A stretch of 64,000 bases of DNA from Hydrogenophaga sp. (GTDB lineage: Bacteria; Pseudomonadota; Gammaproteobacteria; Burkholderiales; Burkholderiaceae_C), in the NCBI RefSeq assembly GCF_025699295.1, contig NZ_JAILWB010000017.1, positions 44,355-108,354 on the forward strand, in the 5' to 3' direction. This document shows, piece after piece, positions 55,425 to 63,012 of this stretch. The notes beneath the pieces are model-generated. The model saw only the letters and a program-made list of their open reading frames with translations. It did not search any database and was not told where the DNA came from. Each line of letters begins with the position of its first letter. Within the stretch, counting starts at the first letter, position 1. The position numbers were made by a program, and so were the translations under genes.

Positions 55425-55844
55425 CAGCAGTCTCCTGGCCACTCGTACTAGAGTCGGCGTGAGCGAAGAGTAACGCAACTCTCGACGCTGGCCTTGAATG
55501 ATCGCATTCAACGGCTCGGACTTAGTGCCTGGTTCGGTTCCGAGCGGCAATGCAGCCAAGCCTCACGAAAGATAGCAAAGGGTGGCGGAAGTGCCTGGTC
55601 GCCTTGAGCCCATCCGGTCGTTCGCTGCCGGTCCGCGGGCATTGATGGGCGAGTACCCGGTCTCCAGCGTGAAGCGGTCATACGTAAGGTCGACCGTCGA
55701 ATGACCGTTGACGGCCGCCACTGTCGTGCAAGAGGTCAACCGAGAGTGACTCAGTTCAGCCTTCTCCGGGCATTGACCATGCACAGGTCGGAATTGAACG
55801 TTGGCTGAGTTGGCTGTTCCAGTTTGCTTGCCGCGCAGACCCGT
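55425..55844. other. Gene-poor junction between the CO module and mobilization genes
   Basis: 420 bp with no supportable gene. It includes the rcoM promoter. A 73-codon frame at 55563-55784 on the minus strand has no recognisable features. The area looks like decayed sequence, and may include the origin of transfer for the nearby relaxase; no clear nick site could be recognised. Confidence 0.45.
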
Positions 55845-56918
55845 TCAGCGTTCCATGTCGACGGAGGACCTGGCTTTCACCTCGCGCGATGGTACGGGGG
55901 CGCTCAGTTGTTTGTCAGGTCGTGCCGCCTCGCGCCCCATTCCATCTGCCGCATTCGGCCAAGCGTGTTCGGCACTTCTTTGTTTGTCAGTCCGTGCTGC
56001 CTCGCGTTGCAGTCGCGGCGCGACTTCCTTGAAGTACGCCGAGTCGCTCACGAACCGCACGATGTGCTTGGCCAACTCCCGGTCCTCCGGGACATCGGAT
56101 GCCTGCAGCGCCTTCTTGATGTGCGCCCAGGCCTCGAATGCCCCGGAGTGGCTGCGCTCGTAGCTTGCGCCTGACTTGACCTGCTGCTTTTCACTCTGGC
56201 TCAACCGTCCTTGCTGCCGGGCCTTCACCTGCCAGATGCTTTCATCCCGGCGGTTCGCCCCGCGCGAGGCTTGTCGCGTCGCCTCGGCCTCCACACCCAG
56301 TTCTCGCAACTTCTCCGCAAAGGTCTCGCGCCAGCGGTGCAGGTCCGTCTTGCGCGGGTTCAGTCGCTTGCCATCGATCGATTCGGCCTTCACGCTCAGG
56401 TGCACGTGTGGGTTGGCCTGGTGCTCGTGCAGCACCATCACGTAGTGGTGATCCCTCAGCTCCCTTCTCGCGAACCCGCGTGCCGCCTTCAGGACCGTCT
56501 GCGCATCGGTGCCCTGAGGCATCGACAGCATGATGTTGAAGGCTTCGCGCCGGTGGCTGGTCTCCGGGATCAGGGACCCGCTGACGCGCCATTGGTCGAT
56601 CAGGTCGTGCATGGCCTCCTTGCCCTCGCGCACGACGCCCCGGTCGTCCTCGATGCGCAGCTGGCCGTTCTTGCAGATGTAGCGAAAGTGCGCCGCAATG
56701 GCGCCCATGCCCCGGCCACCGCCGGTGACCTTCACCATCACCTGCGGTGCCCGTCGTACCACGGTGGCGGCAATACGCTGGCGGATCGCGGCCGCACTGG
56801 GCCGGTTCGGGGGGTTCAGACGCGGCGTGGCGTCCGGCTTGACGATGTGGCTGGCCGGGTAGAACAGCCGCTCGCCCCATTCCACCAGCACGCCGTCGAT
56901 GGAGGGGCCGGTGGTCAT
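55845..56918 (-). CDS. Relaxase / mobilization nuclease
   Basis: 357 residues. The metal-binding motif HEHQANPHVHLSVK (H-x-H and H-x-H) and the upstream AHFRYICKNG tyrosine region are typical of MOBP/TraI-VirD2-type relaxases. It would nick the origin of transfer and lead the DNA strand. The C-terminal region is charged and repeats REAARTDKQ/REAARPDKQ. It overlaps the accessory gene by 4 bp. No coupling protein or secretion gene is nearby, so transfer would depend on another element. Confidence 0.85.
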   Translation of the reverse strand: MTTGPSIDGVLVEWGERLFYPASHIVKPDATPRLNPPNRPSAAAIRQRIAATVVRRAPQVMVKVTGGGRGMGAIAAHFRYICKNGQLRIEDDRGVVREGKEAMHDLIDQWRVSGSLIPETSHRREAFNIMLSMPQGTDAQTVLKAARGFARRELRDHHYVMVLHEHQANPHVHLSVKAESIDGKRLNPRKTDLHRWRETFAEKLRELGVEAEATRQASRGANRRDESIWQVKARQQGRLSQSEKQQVKSGASYERSHSGAFEAWAHIKKALQASDVPEDRELAKHIVRFVSDSAYFKEVAPRLQREAARTDKQRSAEHAWPNAADGMGREAARPDKQLSAPVPSREVKARSSVDMER

Positions 56919-57478
56919 TGGGGTCGCCGGGTTGGCCGCAGCTCGGCGACCAGCTCTGATGCCGTGTCCAGATGGCGCCGGATGTCTTCGTTCAGCGTCC
57001 TGATGCCGGCCCGGTAACGTTCCAGCTCCTGCGACGCACCGGGCTTGACCATGTGCAAGATGCGCAGGTAGGCGCTGAGATCGGTGCTGATGACGGCCAG
57101 CCTGTTGGTGGAGGCTTGGAGCGCGGCCACGGTCTGGGTGTGGTTCCTGGGCGGCGGAGCGCCTTCGATGAGCGCGGCCACATAGATGCTCTTGGAGACA
57201 TTCGCGATGCGGGCCTTGTAGTTCATCAACGCGGCGTGTCCGGCAGGCAGGCGCAACGTGACCTTGACGACCTGCTCCTCGCGCACATATTTCAAGGGTT
57301 TCGGATCTGGCTTCTGATCACCAGACTTCGGGGCCAGGTAGGCCAGCACGGCCTGGCGCACCAGGGCTGCCGGGGTCATCTGGTTCACCCGTGCGCGGGT
57401 CTGCAACGGCTCGCGCAGGCCACGCAGGTCGATGGTCACCCGGTCACGCTGAGGCTTTCCCATGGCCTGTCTCGGCAC
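56915..57478 (-). CDS. Mobilization accessory protein (MobC-like)
   Basis: 187 residues: N-terminal RVTIDLRGLREPLQTRARVNQMTPAALVRQAVLAYL is a ribbon-helix-helix-like segment, followed by a helical region with RLPAGHAALMNYKARIANVSKSIYVAALIEG. The layout fits relaxosome accessory proteins that bind oriT. Its start lies inside the ParB gene (35-bp overlap) and its end overlaps the relaxase start by 4 bp, so all three are co-translated. Confidence 0.72.
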   Translation of the reverse strand: MPRQAMGKPQRDRVTIDLRGLREPLQTRARVNQMTPAALVRQAVLAYLAPKSGDQKPDPKPLKYVREEQVVKVTLRLPAGHAALMNYKARIANVSKSIYVAALIEGAPPPRNHTQTVAALQASTNRLAVISTDLSAYLRILHMVKPGASQELERYRAGIRTLNEDIRRHLDTASELVAELRPTRRPQ

Positions 57479-58385
57479 TGACGGGTACGGTTTCGGGAGT
57501 CAGCCTGGCGGCCAGCTCTGCGACACGCTGGCGCAAGGCCAGCATCTGATCGTGGGGGAGTGCGTCGATGCCGCCCGAGCGGGTCAGCCGCTGCAGCGCA
57601 GCGTCCAGCCGCTCACAGAGCCCGCTGGCGCGGGCCAGTGCCTGCGCCATTTTGTCTGGTCGTGGAGACGTTGGTGCCGGCTTGTCAACTGCGGGTGTGA
57701 CATCCCGAGTCGAGTAGCGGAGACTGGTCACGGCCTCACGGGTGATGGGTTCCGTGCCAGCGACAAGGGCCGCCACCTGCTCGGGCTGCTCTTCATGCAG
57801 GCGGCTGAGTTCGTGGAGCGTGCGCGGAGATTCGCAGCGTCCGCTCCTGAGCGCCTGGTCCAGCACGGGTGGCAGATTGAGGAGGGCCAGGTGGTGCGCC
57901 ACCGTGGTGAGGTCCATGCCCAGCTGGCGGCCGACCTCGGCATTGGATTCGCCGGCATCCACCCTGCGCCGGATGAACTGCGCGAGTTCAAGCGGGGAGA
58001 GGTTCTGCCGCTTCAGGTTCTCGGCCACCTGGTCGTAGGCGTCGCGAGCCCCGACGGCGAAGACGACGGGCACTGTGGTCAGCCCGGCCTGGATGGCGGC
58101 ACGCCAGCGCCGGCTGCCAAAGCGGATCAGATAGCGTCCCTGGGTATTCCGGTCACTGACCACGATGGGCTGCAGCATGCCGCGCTGGGCGATGTCCCGA
58201 GCCAGCTCCTCGATGGCCTCCGGTGGGAACGCCTTGCGTGGGTTGTCCGGGTCTTCGTCCAGCTGGTCGATGGGCACCATCAACGCCAGGCCGGTCGGCA
58301 CGGGCTTGCCCTCGAACAGGTTCAACTGGTCGAGGTTGATGCCTGGGGGCTTGCGATTGGCAAGGAAGTTGGTCAGTGAGCCCAT
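57444..58385 (-). CDS. ParB/RepB/Spo0J-type partition protein
   Basis: 313 residues: ParB/Sulfiredoxin N-terminal domain (VPIDQLDEDPDNPRKAFPPEAIEELARDIAQRGMLQPIVV), FGSRRWRAA, a KorB-like helix-turn-helix (NLSPLELAQFIRRRVDAGESNAEVGRQLGMDLTTVAHHLALLNLP). No ParA gene is adjacent. On integrative elements such orphan ParB proteins may aid maintenance of the excised circle or regulate transfer. First gene of the parB-mobC-relaxase operon. C-terminus is a long helical tail. Confidence 0.88.
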   Translation of the reverse strand: MGSLTNFLANRKPPGINLDQLNLFEGKPVPTGLALMVPIDQLDEDPDNPRKAFPPEAIEELARDIAQRGMLQPIVVSDRNTQGRYLIRFGSRRWRAAIQAGLTTVPVVFAVGARDAYDQVAENLKRQNLSPLELAQFIRRRVDAGESNAEVGRQLGMDLTTVAHHLALLNLPPVLDQALRSGRCESPRTLHELSRLHEEQPEQVAALVAGTEPITREAVTSLRYSTRDVTPAVDKPAPTSPRPDKMAQALARASGLCERLDAALQRLTRSGGIDALPHDQMLALRQRVAELAARLTPETVPVSAETGHGKASA

Positions 58386-58546
58386 GATCGATCGTCGAGG
58401 GTGACGACGACCACTCTAGGGGCCAGAGCAGGCTGGTTGTGTGCTGGATTCGGGCTGAAATCAAGCGGGGAGGGCGGAGCCTCTGCGAGTCGCCCTGAAT
58501 CGAGTCCATGCCCGGTCAGTCGTCTCTATGGATGATTTTCTCGTGA

Positions 58547-58658
58547 CAGTTGACGTTTGGAGTCAATTGCAGAGATTATTTTATTCAAATTTGAGTCAAG
58601 ATTTTCTTGTTGAAGAATGAATTAATTGCTACAGTTGACCCGTGGAAGCAACTGTAGC
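58547..58658. promoter_or_regulatory. Inverted and direct CAGTTGAC repeats at the abiEi promoter
   Basis: CAGTTGAC occurs at 58547-58554 and again at 58632-58639. The first is paired with GTCAATTG (imperfect dyad, 58550-58566 core). The second is part of GCTACAGTTG / CAACTGTAGC (58628-58637 and 58649-58658), a perfect 10-bp inverted repeat spanning the GTG start of the antitoxin gene. This fits autoregulation by an AbiEi-type antitoxin binding two repeats. The area is AT-rich (58570-58625). Confidence 0.6.
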
Positions 58659-59409
58659 GCCTTTTTCATTCAAGTCTTTGCTGGCGAGCCTGCCTCGGGG
58701 GGAACCGCTGAGCACAGTAGCCCTGCAGGCGCGCGGCCTCAGTGCGTTCCGGGCTTCTGCATTGGCTCGCAGCGGCTGGCTGGTGCATCTGGCGCGCGGT
58801 GTCTACATGCTGCCGGGCGACACACTGACTCGCGACGGTTGTCTGGCCTTTCTGTCGGAACAGACCCCGGGATTTCATGTGGGCGGCAAGACCGCACTGG
58901 CCTGGCGCGGAGTTCGCCAGAACATCGCATTTCGTGAGCATCTCGACCTTTGGGGCGACGTGCCTCGGCGCCTGCCGAACTGGTTCACGCAGCGCTTTGC
59001 GGCGGGCTACCAGGCCACCCAGCTGTTCGATGATGGTCTCCCGGTCGGGCTCGGACTGCAGCCCCTGCCAGGAGGTGACGCGCGCGTCCTGGTCTCCGTG
59101 CCGGAGCGCGCCATGCTGGAATTGCTCAGCGACGTTGGCAAGCTGCAATCACTGGCGGAGGCGCGGGATCTGGTCGGGAGCCTGCCCGGCCTGCGCACCA
59201 AGGTGCTCGACGAGTTGTTGCAGCACACCGACCGGATAAAGGTCGTGCGCATGGCCGCCAGCATGGCAACCCGCATGAACCTGCCCTGGGCCGCTGTGGC
59301 GGAAAAACACAGCGAACGCATTGGCGGTGGCGCGCGCTGGGTGGCCGTCGGCCGCACCGGTGAACGCCTGGATCTCAAGCGGCCACGAATCCGGACTACA
59401 TCGACATAG
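58642..59409 (+). CDS. AbiEi-family antitoxin (type IV toxin-antitoxin)
   Basis: 255 residues with a GTG start. N-terminal winged-helix antitoxin domain (LSTVALQARGLSAFRASALARSGWLVHLARGVYMLPGD) followed by the AbiEi core (FHVGGKTALAWRGVRQNI ... RVLVSVPERAMLELL). AbiEi represses its promoter and counteracts the nucleotidyltransferase toxin AbiEii. The partner here is only a short broken remnant immediately downstream. The start codon lies inside a perfect inverted repeat. Confidence 0.85.
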   Translation: MEATVAPFSFKSLLASLPRGEPLSTVALQARGLSAFRASALARSGWLVHLARGVYMLPGDTLTRDGCLAFLSEQTPGFHVGGKTALAWRGVRQNIAFREHLDLWGDVPRRLPNWFTQRFAAGYQATQLFDDGLPVGLGLQPLPGGDARVLVSVPERAMLELLSDVGKLQSLAEARDLVGSLPGLRTKVLDELLQHTDRIKVVRMAASMATRMNLPWAAVAEKHSERIGGGARWVAVGRTGERLDLKRPRIRTTST

Positions 59410-59492
59410 TCCGCCTGCTGCTGGGCATCGCCCCGGCGGTCTTCGCTTCCGGTCGCTTCGCCATGAAGGGTGGCACCAGGCTGGCTTTCTAG
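59385..59492 (+). pseudogene. abiEii toxin remnant, truncated after about 35 codons
   Basis: The frame N-P-D-Y-I-D-I-V-R-L-L-L-G-I-A-P-A-V-F-A is the usual N-terminus of AbiEii-type nucleotidyltransferase toxins, continuing to RFAMKGGTRLAF and then a TAG. The expected start codon position reads ACG (59385-59387) rather than ATG. The catalytic domain is missing; the 3' end of hipA starts 3 bp before the stop, pointing to a deletion junction around 59480-59490. Confidence 0.75.
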
Positions 59493-60751
59493 GCTTCGGG
59501 CAGGCTTTCGAAGAAAAAACATTCAGGCAGGAAAGCCGGTGCAACGTGGTCGATGTCCTTGGCTGATACGCCGCAGGCAAAGAAGCTCTCCCGCCAGTGC
59601 CGGACCACATCGACCAGACGGTTGATTTCCGCACGCGCATCGGCCACAGACAGACCAAACCGCCCGGCCTGCGAAATCAGGTTGTAGATGCTCGCCGTGC
59701 GGCCGTGATCTCCAATGCTCAGGGCCAGGTCGCGCCTCTCCAGGCTGACCACAGGGGAGGGCACCAGATCGTAGGCAGGCGACAACCGCCATCCCTTCTG
59801 CCTGTGCAGCAGGGCGTGGTTGCGGGGGTGGTCGTCGTTGTTGGTCACGGCCGCGTTGAAGACCATGCGCCGGAACAGCTCCGTGCAATCGGCCTCTGGC
59901 TTGTCCGACCAGCGCCGCAGGTTGTCGGCCAGCAGCGGATAGGACCAGCGCTCCCGGTCCAGGTGGCTGTCGCCACAGTCGAGGACGGTCAGCCCGCTGA
60001 CGAGGCCGAAGCGCAGATAGCCCTGGTTGGTGTGTTCACGGTCGAAGCGCTGCACCATGAGCACATCGCTGGCGCCCACCGCCTGCAGCCGAGCCTGCGC
60101 GACGTTCAGGCCACAGCGGCGTGCGAGGTCGAGGGTCGCGAATTCGACGCGCTGCAGATTGAAGCGATCGTCGCGTGCGGGAAACTTGCCGAGCCACAGG
60201 CTCTGCGCGTCCTCGATCGTGGCCTTGGGGCGCGCCCCGCCCATGCTGGTGCCAGGGTCGAGCTGTTCGAGCAGATGTGCAGCCACTGGTCGCCCGTCCT
60301 CGATCGCCTGGGTCGCCGCGATCAGTTCGGCCAGCTGGTGCGTGCGGTTGTAGGTGCGCCTCGGCGCGGGGGGATCCACCTTCAGCCCGAAGCTCAGGCA
60401 GCCCGCCCCGTCCTGCGGGCCGTGCAGCAGGTAGTCGATCTCCTGAAGGTCAGCGGCGCTTCGCTGCAGGGTGTGCTCGATCACACGCCGACCCCAGGCA
60501 TCGGGGCTGGCGTCCCGCACGGCTCCTGGGATTCCCTTGAGCTGCGTGAACTCGAACACCGTCCTGGCCAGCGGAAGCCGAAACGGATCGAGCGCGACCG
60601 CGTCCGGGCGTTGCAGGTAGCGGTCGCCGTACCGGAACCGCCCGATCTGCGTCCCGTCGGGCAAGGTCTGCACCTTGAGCAGTGCGGCTGGCACCGTTTC
60701 CAGGGTGCCGGGCAACTGGATGTAGACGTAGGCCTGGCGTTCAGAAGTCAT
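59489..60751 (-). CDS. hipA: HipA-family kinase toxin
   Basis: 420 residues of the HipA family: couple_hipA-like N-terminal domain, GTSMGGARPKATI (Gly-rich loop region), VQRFDREH, catalytic NNDDHPRNHALLH and metal-binding SPAYDLVPS. HipA phosphorylates glutamyl-tRNA synthetase in E. coli, causing growth arrest; targets of this subfamily may differ. It overlaps the antitoxin gene by 11 bp. Its 3' end abuts the broken abiEii. Confidence 0.9.
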   Translation of the reverse strand: MTSERQAYVYIQLPGTLETVPAALLKVQTLPDGTQIGRFRYGDRYLQRPDAVALDPFRLPLARTVFEFTQLKGIPGAVRDASPDAWGRRVIEHTLQRSAADLQEIDYLLHGPQDGAGCLSFGLKVDPPAPRRTYNRTHQLAELIAATQAIEDGRPVAAHLLEQLDPGTSMGGARPKATIEDAQSLWLGKFPARDDRFNLQRVEFATLDLARRCGLNVAQARLQAVGASDVLMVQRFDREHTNQGYLRFGLVSGLTVLDCGDSHLDRERWSYPLLADNLRRWSDKPEADCTELFRRMVFNAAVTNNDDHPRNHALLHRQKGWRLSPAYDLVPSPVVSLERRDLALSIGDHGRTASIYNLISQAGRFGLSVADARAEINRLVDVVRHWRESFFACGVSAKDIDHVAPAFLPECFFFESLPEA

Positions 60752-61073
60752 AGCTTTCGCTGGGCTTTGTGGACCTGCCCGCCCGCGCCGGACGGCGCGA
60801 GGATTCGAGTGCCTTGCCGTGCAGGTCGGTGTCGGGGTCGGCGACAGCGTCCAGCGTCTTGTCCAGGCCCAGCGCCCAGAGCACGGTGAAGCACACGCCG
60901 ACCGCTGTGCCCGGCCGGCCGAGCTCCAGCGCGGTGAGGGTGTTGCGGTTGATGCCTGCCTTGCTGGCCAGATCGGCGACGGACCAGCCCCGGCGGATTC
61001 GTGCTGTCCGGATGCGCTGTCCGAGCTGCGCCACCTGTTCGACCACCTGCGGCGGCGTTGAGAAGTTGCTCAT
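60741..61073 (-). CDS. hipB: HipB-like helix-turn-helix antitoxin
   Basis: 110 residues with a Cro/C1-type helix-turn-helix (LGQRIRTARIRRGWSVADLASKAGINRNTLTALELGRPGTAVG) and a disordered Arg/Ser-rich C-terminus. It would neutralise HipA and repress the operon. Upstream (61074-61233) are three TAGGC(G/A) motifs and ATGCCCA-N6-TGGGCAT (61182-61201), possible operator or integrase terminator. Confidence 0.87.
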   Translation of the reverse strand: MSNFSTPPQVVEQVAQLGQRIRTARIRRGWSVADLASKAGINRNTLTALELGRPGTAVGVCFTVLWALGLDKTLDAVADPDTDLHGKALESSRRPARAGRSTKPSESYDF

Positions 61074-61233
61074 TTAGATAGGCGTTAATGGATTTAATGC
61101 TCATCATAATAGGCAAAAATCAATCTGATGGCAACACGGTAACATCCATTTTGATGCTCTAAGTAGGCGCAAGGCCAGATAATGCCCAGTATGTTGGGCA
61201 TATTTTGGAAAATTCTGAAATGAGAGTGATCGG

Positions 61234-62667
61234 TCATGCCGTGCCTGTCTGCGCCATGATGCTGTCAATCTGCTTCCCCAGCTTGTCCCACGCTGCCTTC
61301 TTCTCGTCGGCGAACTCGTGGTGCAGGTAGTGGCGCCGCACCCGGCTGCCCGCCATCACGTGGTTCTGGCAGCGGTCGATGATGTCGGGCAGGATGCCCA
61401 ACGCCTGCATCATGGTGGCGCCGGTGCGCCGCATGTCGTGCGGTGTCCACTCGCGGTGGCTGCCGCTCTTGAGCACCAGTGCGTTGTCGTTGGCACGGCG
61501 TGACAGGTCCTTGCGGACCTTGAACTGGATCTGTCGGTCGCCCACCTGCTTGGACACGGTCTTGACGCAGACGTGGGTGTCTTCCTTGAGGTTGCGGGCC
61601 GGGAAGCAGTAGGGCGATGTTCCGGTGAGGGCCTTGAGCGCCTGGAACTGGCGCAGCGAGAAGTCCGAGAGGTAGACCCGGTGTCCCTGCTTCTTGCCCA
61701 TCGATCCTTTGACGTTGGCAACCGGGATGGTCCAGTAGCGCTCCACCAGGTCCACGTCTTCCCAGCGCGTCATCAGCAGCTCGCCGATGCGGCACAGCGT
61801 GCCCAGGCAGATCCAGATCGCCAGCTGGGTCTCGCGCTTGAGCGGGCGCTGCACCTCGTACTTGTGGCCGGCCGGGGTCTCCTCGTAGGCGGCCTCCATG
61901 CGCTCAAAGATAGCCTGCAGTTCCTGTAGCTCCTTGGCCGACAGCACGCGGTCGCGCTCGTTGACCATGTCGAAGTCCTTGGAGACGATCTTGCGGATCT
62001 CGATCAGGTCGGCCGGGTTGCCTTCAATCAGCAGGCCGCGCCAGGGCTGGCGCTTTTCGGCCCAGGCGAACAGCTGCACCAGATCCTGGTGCACGCGAAC
62101 GGACATGCGGTTCACGCCACGGGCCACCATGGTCCGCAGGACCTTGCGCAGGTCGTGTTCGGTGATGCTGCGCAAAGGCTTCTCGCCCAGCACGGGCAGC
62201 ACGTCCTTTTCAAACGAACGGCGCAGTTCGGCGTTGCCATCCTTGCGCGCGACGCCATCGGCCAGCCAGGCGTCGAACATGTCCTTGAAGGGCCTGTTCT
62301 GGCTGGCCTCGGCGGCCGCTTGTGCAATCGTCGCTTCGACAGCGGCCTGGTTCTCGATGCGCTCGGCTTTTTTGTGGTCGTTGGGGTTGACCCCTGAGCG
62401 AGCAAGTTCACGGGCTTCATCGCGCAGACGGCGGATCTGCTCCATGGAGACATTGGGCCAGGTGCCGCACGGATACCAGGCGATCTTGCCCTCCCACCGG
62501 AAGGCGAATTTGAAGCGGGCGGACACGCTCTGGTCGTTGGCGACCCGGACCTCACCAATGAGCCCGTCGCCGTCACTGAGGGTGTCGCCACGCCAGTCCG
62601 GGGGCATGGCCTTGAGCTCCAGCGTCGTCCACTTTTTGCCCTTTCCCGCCTTCGGGTACCGTGTCAT
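61234..62667 (-). CDS. P4-type tyrosine integrase of the island
   Basis: 477 residues: N-terminal DUF4102-like arm-binding domain (LSDGDGLIGEVRVANDQSVSARFKFAFRWEGK), core-binding domain, and catalytic domain with Arg293 (CRIGELL), His410-x-x-Arg413 (HDMRRTG), His436 and Tyr447 (RRHYLHHEF). It recombines the tRNA-Pro att sites. The gene lies 163 bp from the right att repeat, with GGGGTAAAC tandem repeats 11 bp upstream of its start. It appears intact. Confidence 0.95.
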   Translation of the reverse strand: MTRYPKAGKGKKWTTLELKAMPPDWRGDTLSDGDGLIGEVRVANDQSVSARFKFAFRWEGKIAWYPCGTWPNVSMEQIRRLRDEARELARSGVNPNDHKKAERIENQAAVEATIAQAAAEASQNRPFKDMFDAWLADGVARKDGNAELRRSFEKDVLPVLGEKPLRSITEHDLRKVLRTMVARGVNRMSVRVHQDLVQLFAWAEKRQPWRGLLIEGNPADLIEIRKIVSKDFDMVNERDRVLSAKELQELQAIFERMEAAYEETPAGHKYEVQRPLKRETQLAIWICLGTLCRIGELLMTRWEDVDLVERYWTIPVANVKGSMGKKQGHRVYLSDFSLRQFQALKALTGTSPYCFPARNLKEDTHVCVKTVSKQVGDRQIQFKVRKDLSRRANDNALVLKSGSHREWTPHDMRRTGATMMQALGILPDIIDRCQNHVMAGSRVRRHYLHHEFADEKKAAWDKLGKQIDSIMAQTGTA

Positions 62668-62677
62668 GAGGCCTCCA

Positions 62678-62700
62678 TGGGGTAAACGGTGGGGTAAACA
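62678..62700 (+). repeat. Right subterminal tandem GGGGTAAAC repeat
   Basis: Matches 24350-24372 at 22 of 23 positions in the same orientation. It lies immediately upstream of the integrase start and could be both an arm site and an operator for the integrase promoter. Confidence 0.7.
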
Positions 62701-62829
62701 AAATAAACGCTGTCAGTGTATTTCGTGGGACGACTTTGGATCAAGTATCCTTTGTATCTATATGATTTAAAACAAAAACATTGTCCCATAACGTCCCGGG
62801 AAATCCCGCAAGATTTCACGTATATTTCG

Positions 62830-62874
62830 ATGGGGTGCAAGGGGTCGCGAGTTCGAATCCCGCCACGCCGACCA
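62830..62874 (+). repeat. Right attachment repeat (tRNA-Pro 3' fragment)
   Basis: 45 bp identical to the 3' part of tRNA-Pro at 24248-24292. It lacks the 5' half of the tRNA and is not a functional tRNA gene. It marks the right end of the island. Confidence 0.93.
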
Positions 62875-62884
62875 TTTTTACCGG

Positions 62885-62914
62885 AAGCCCGCAATCGAAA
62901 GGTTGCGGGCTTTT
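62885..62914 (+). terminator. Original chromosomal terminator of tRNA-Pro
   Basis: AAGCCCGCAA / TTGCGGGCTT, a 10-bp stem with an 8-nt loop and TTTT, lies 10 bp after the right att repeat. It is most simply the terminator that followed the tRNA before island insertion. Confidence 0.8.
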
Positions 62915-63012
62915 CTGTTTCCGCCGTGAAGGGGCCGCTGAATGGTGCGCGTGAAATCAAGTCTTGACTGCGACAAGGGAGAGATGATGGGCGTGATGAG
63001 AAAGGGGTCCTG

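Noticed and set aside
58550..58566. FNR-like site TTGAC / GTCAA
   Set aside because: The spacing is 7 rather than 4, so it does not fit FNR; it is better explained as part of the CAGTTGAC repeats at the abiEi promoter.
62830..62874. Second tRNA-Pro gene
   Set aside because: Only the 3' 45 bp are present, with no acceptor 5' strand or D arm; it is an attachment repeat.
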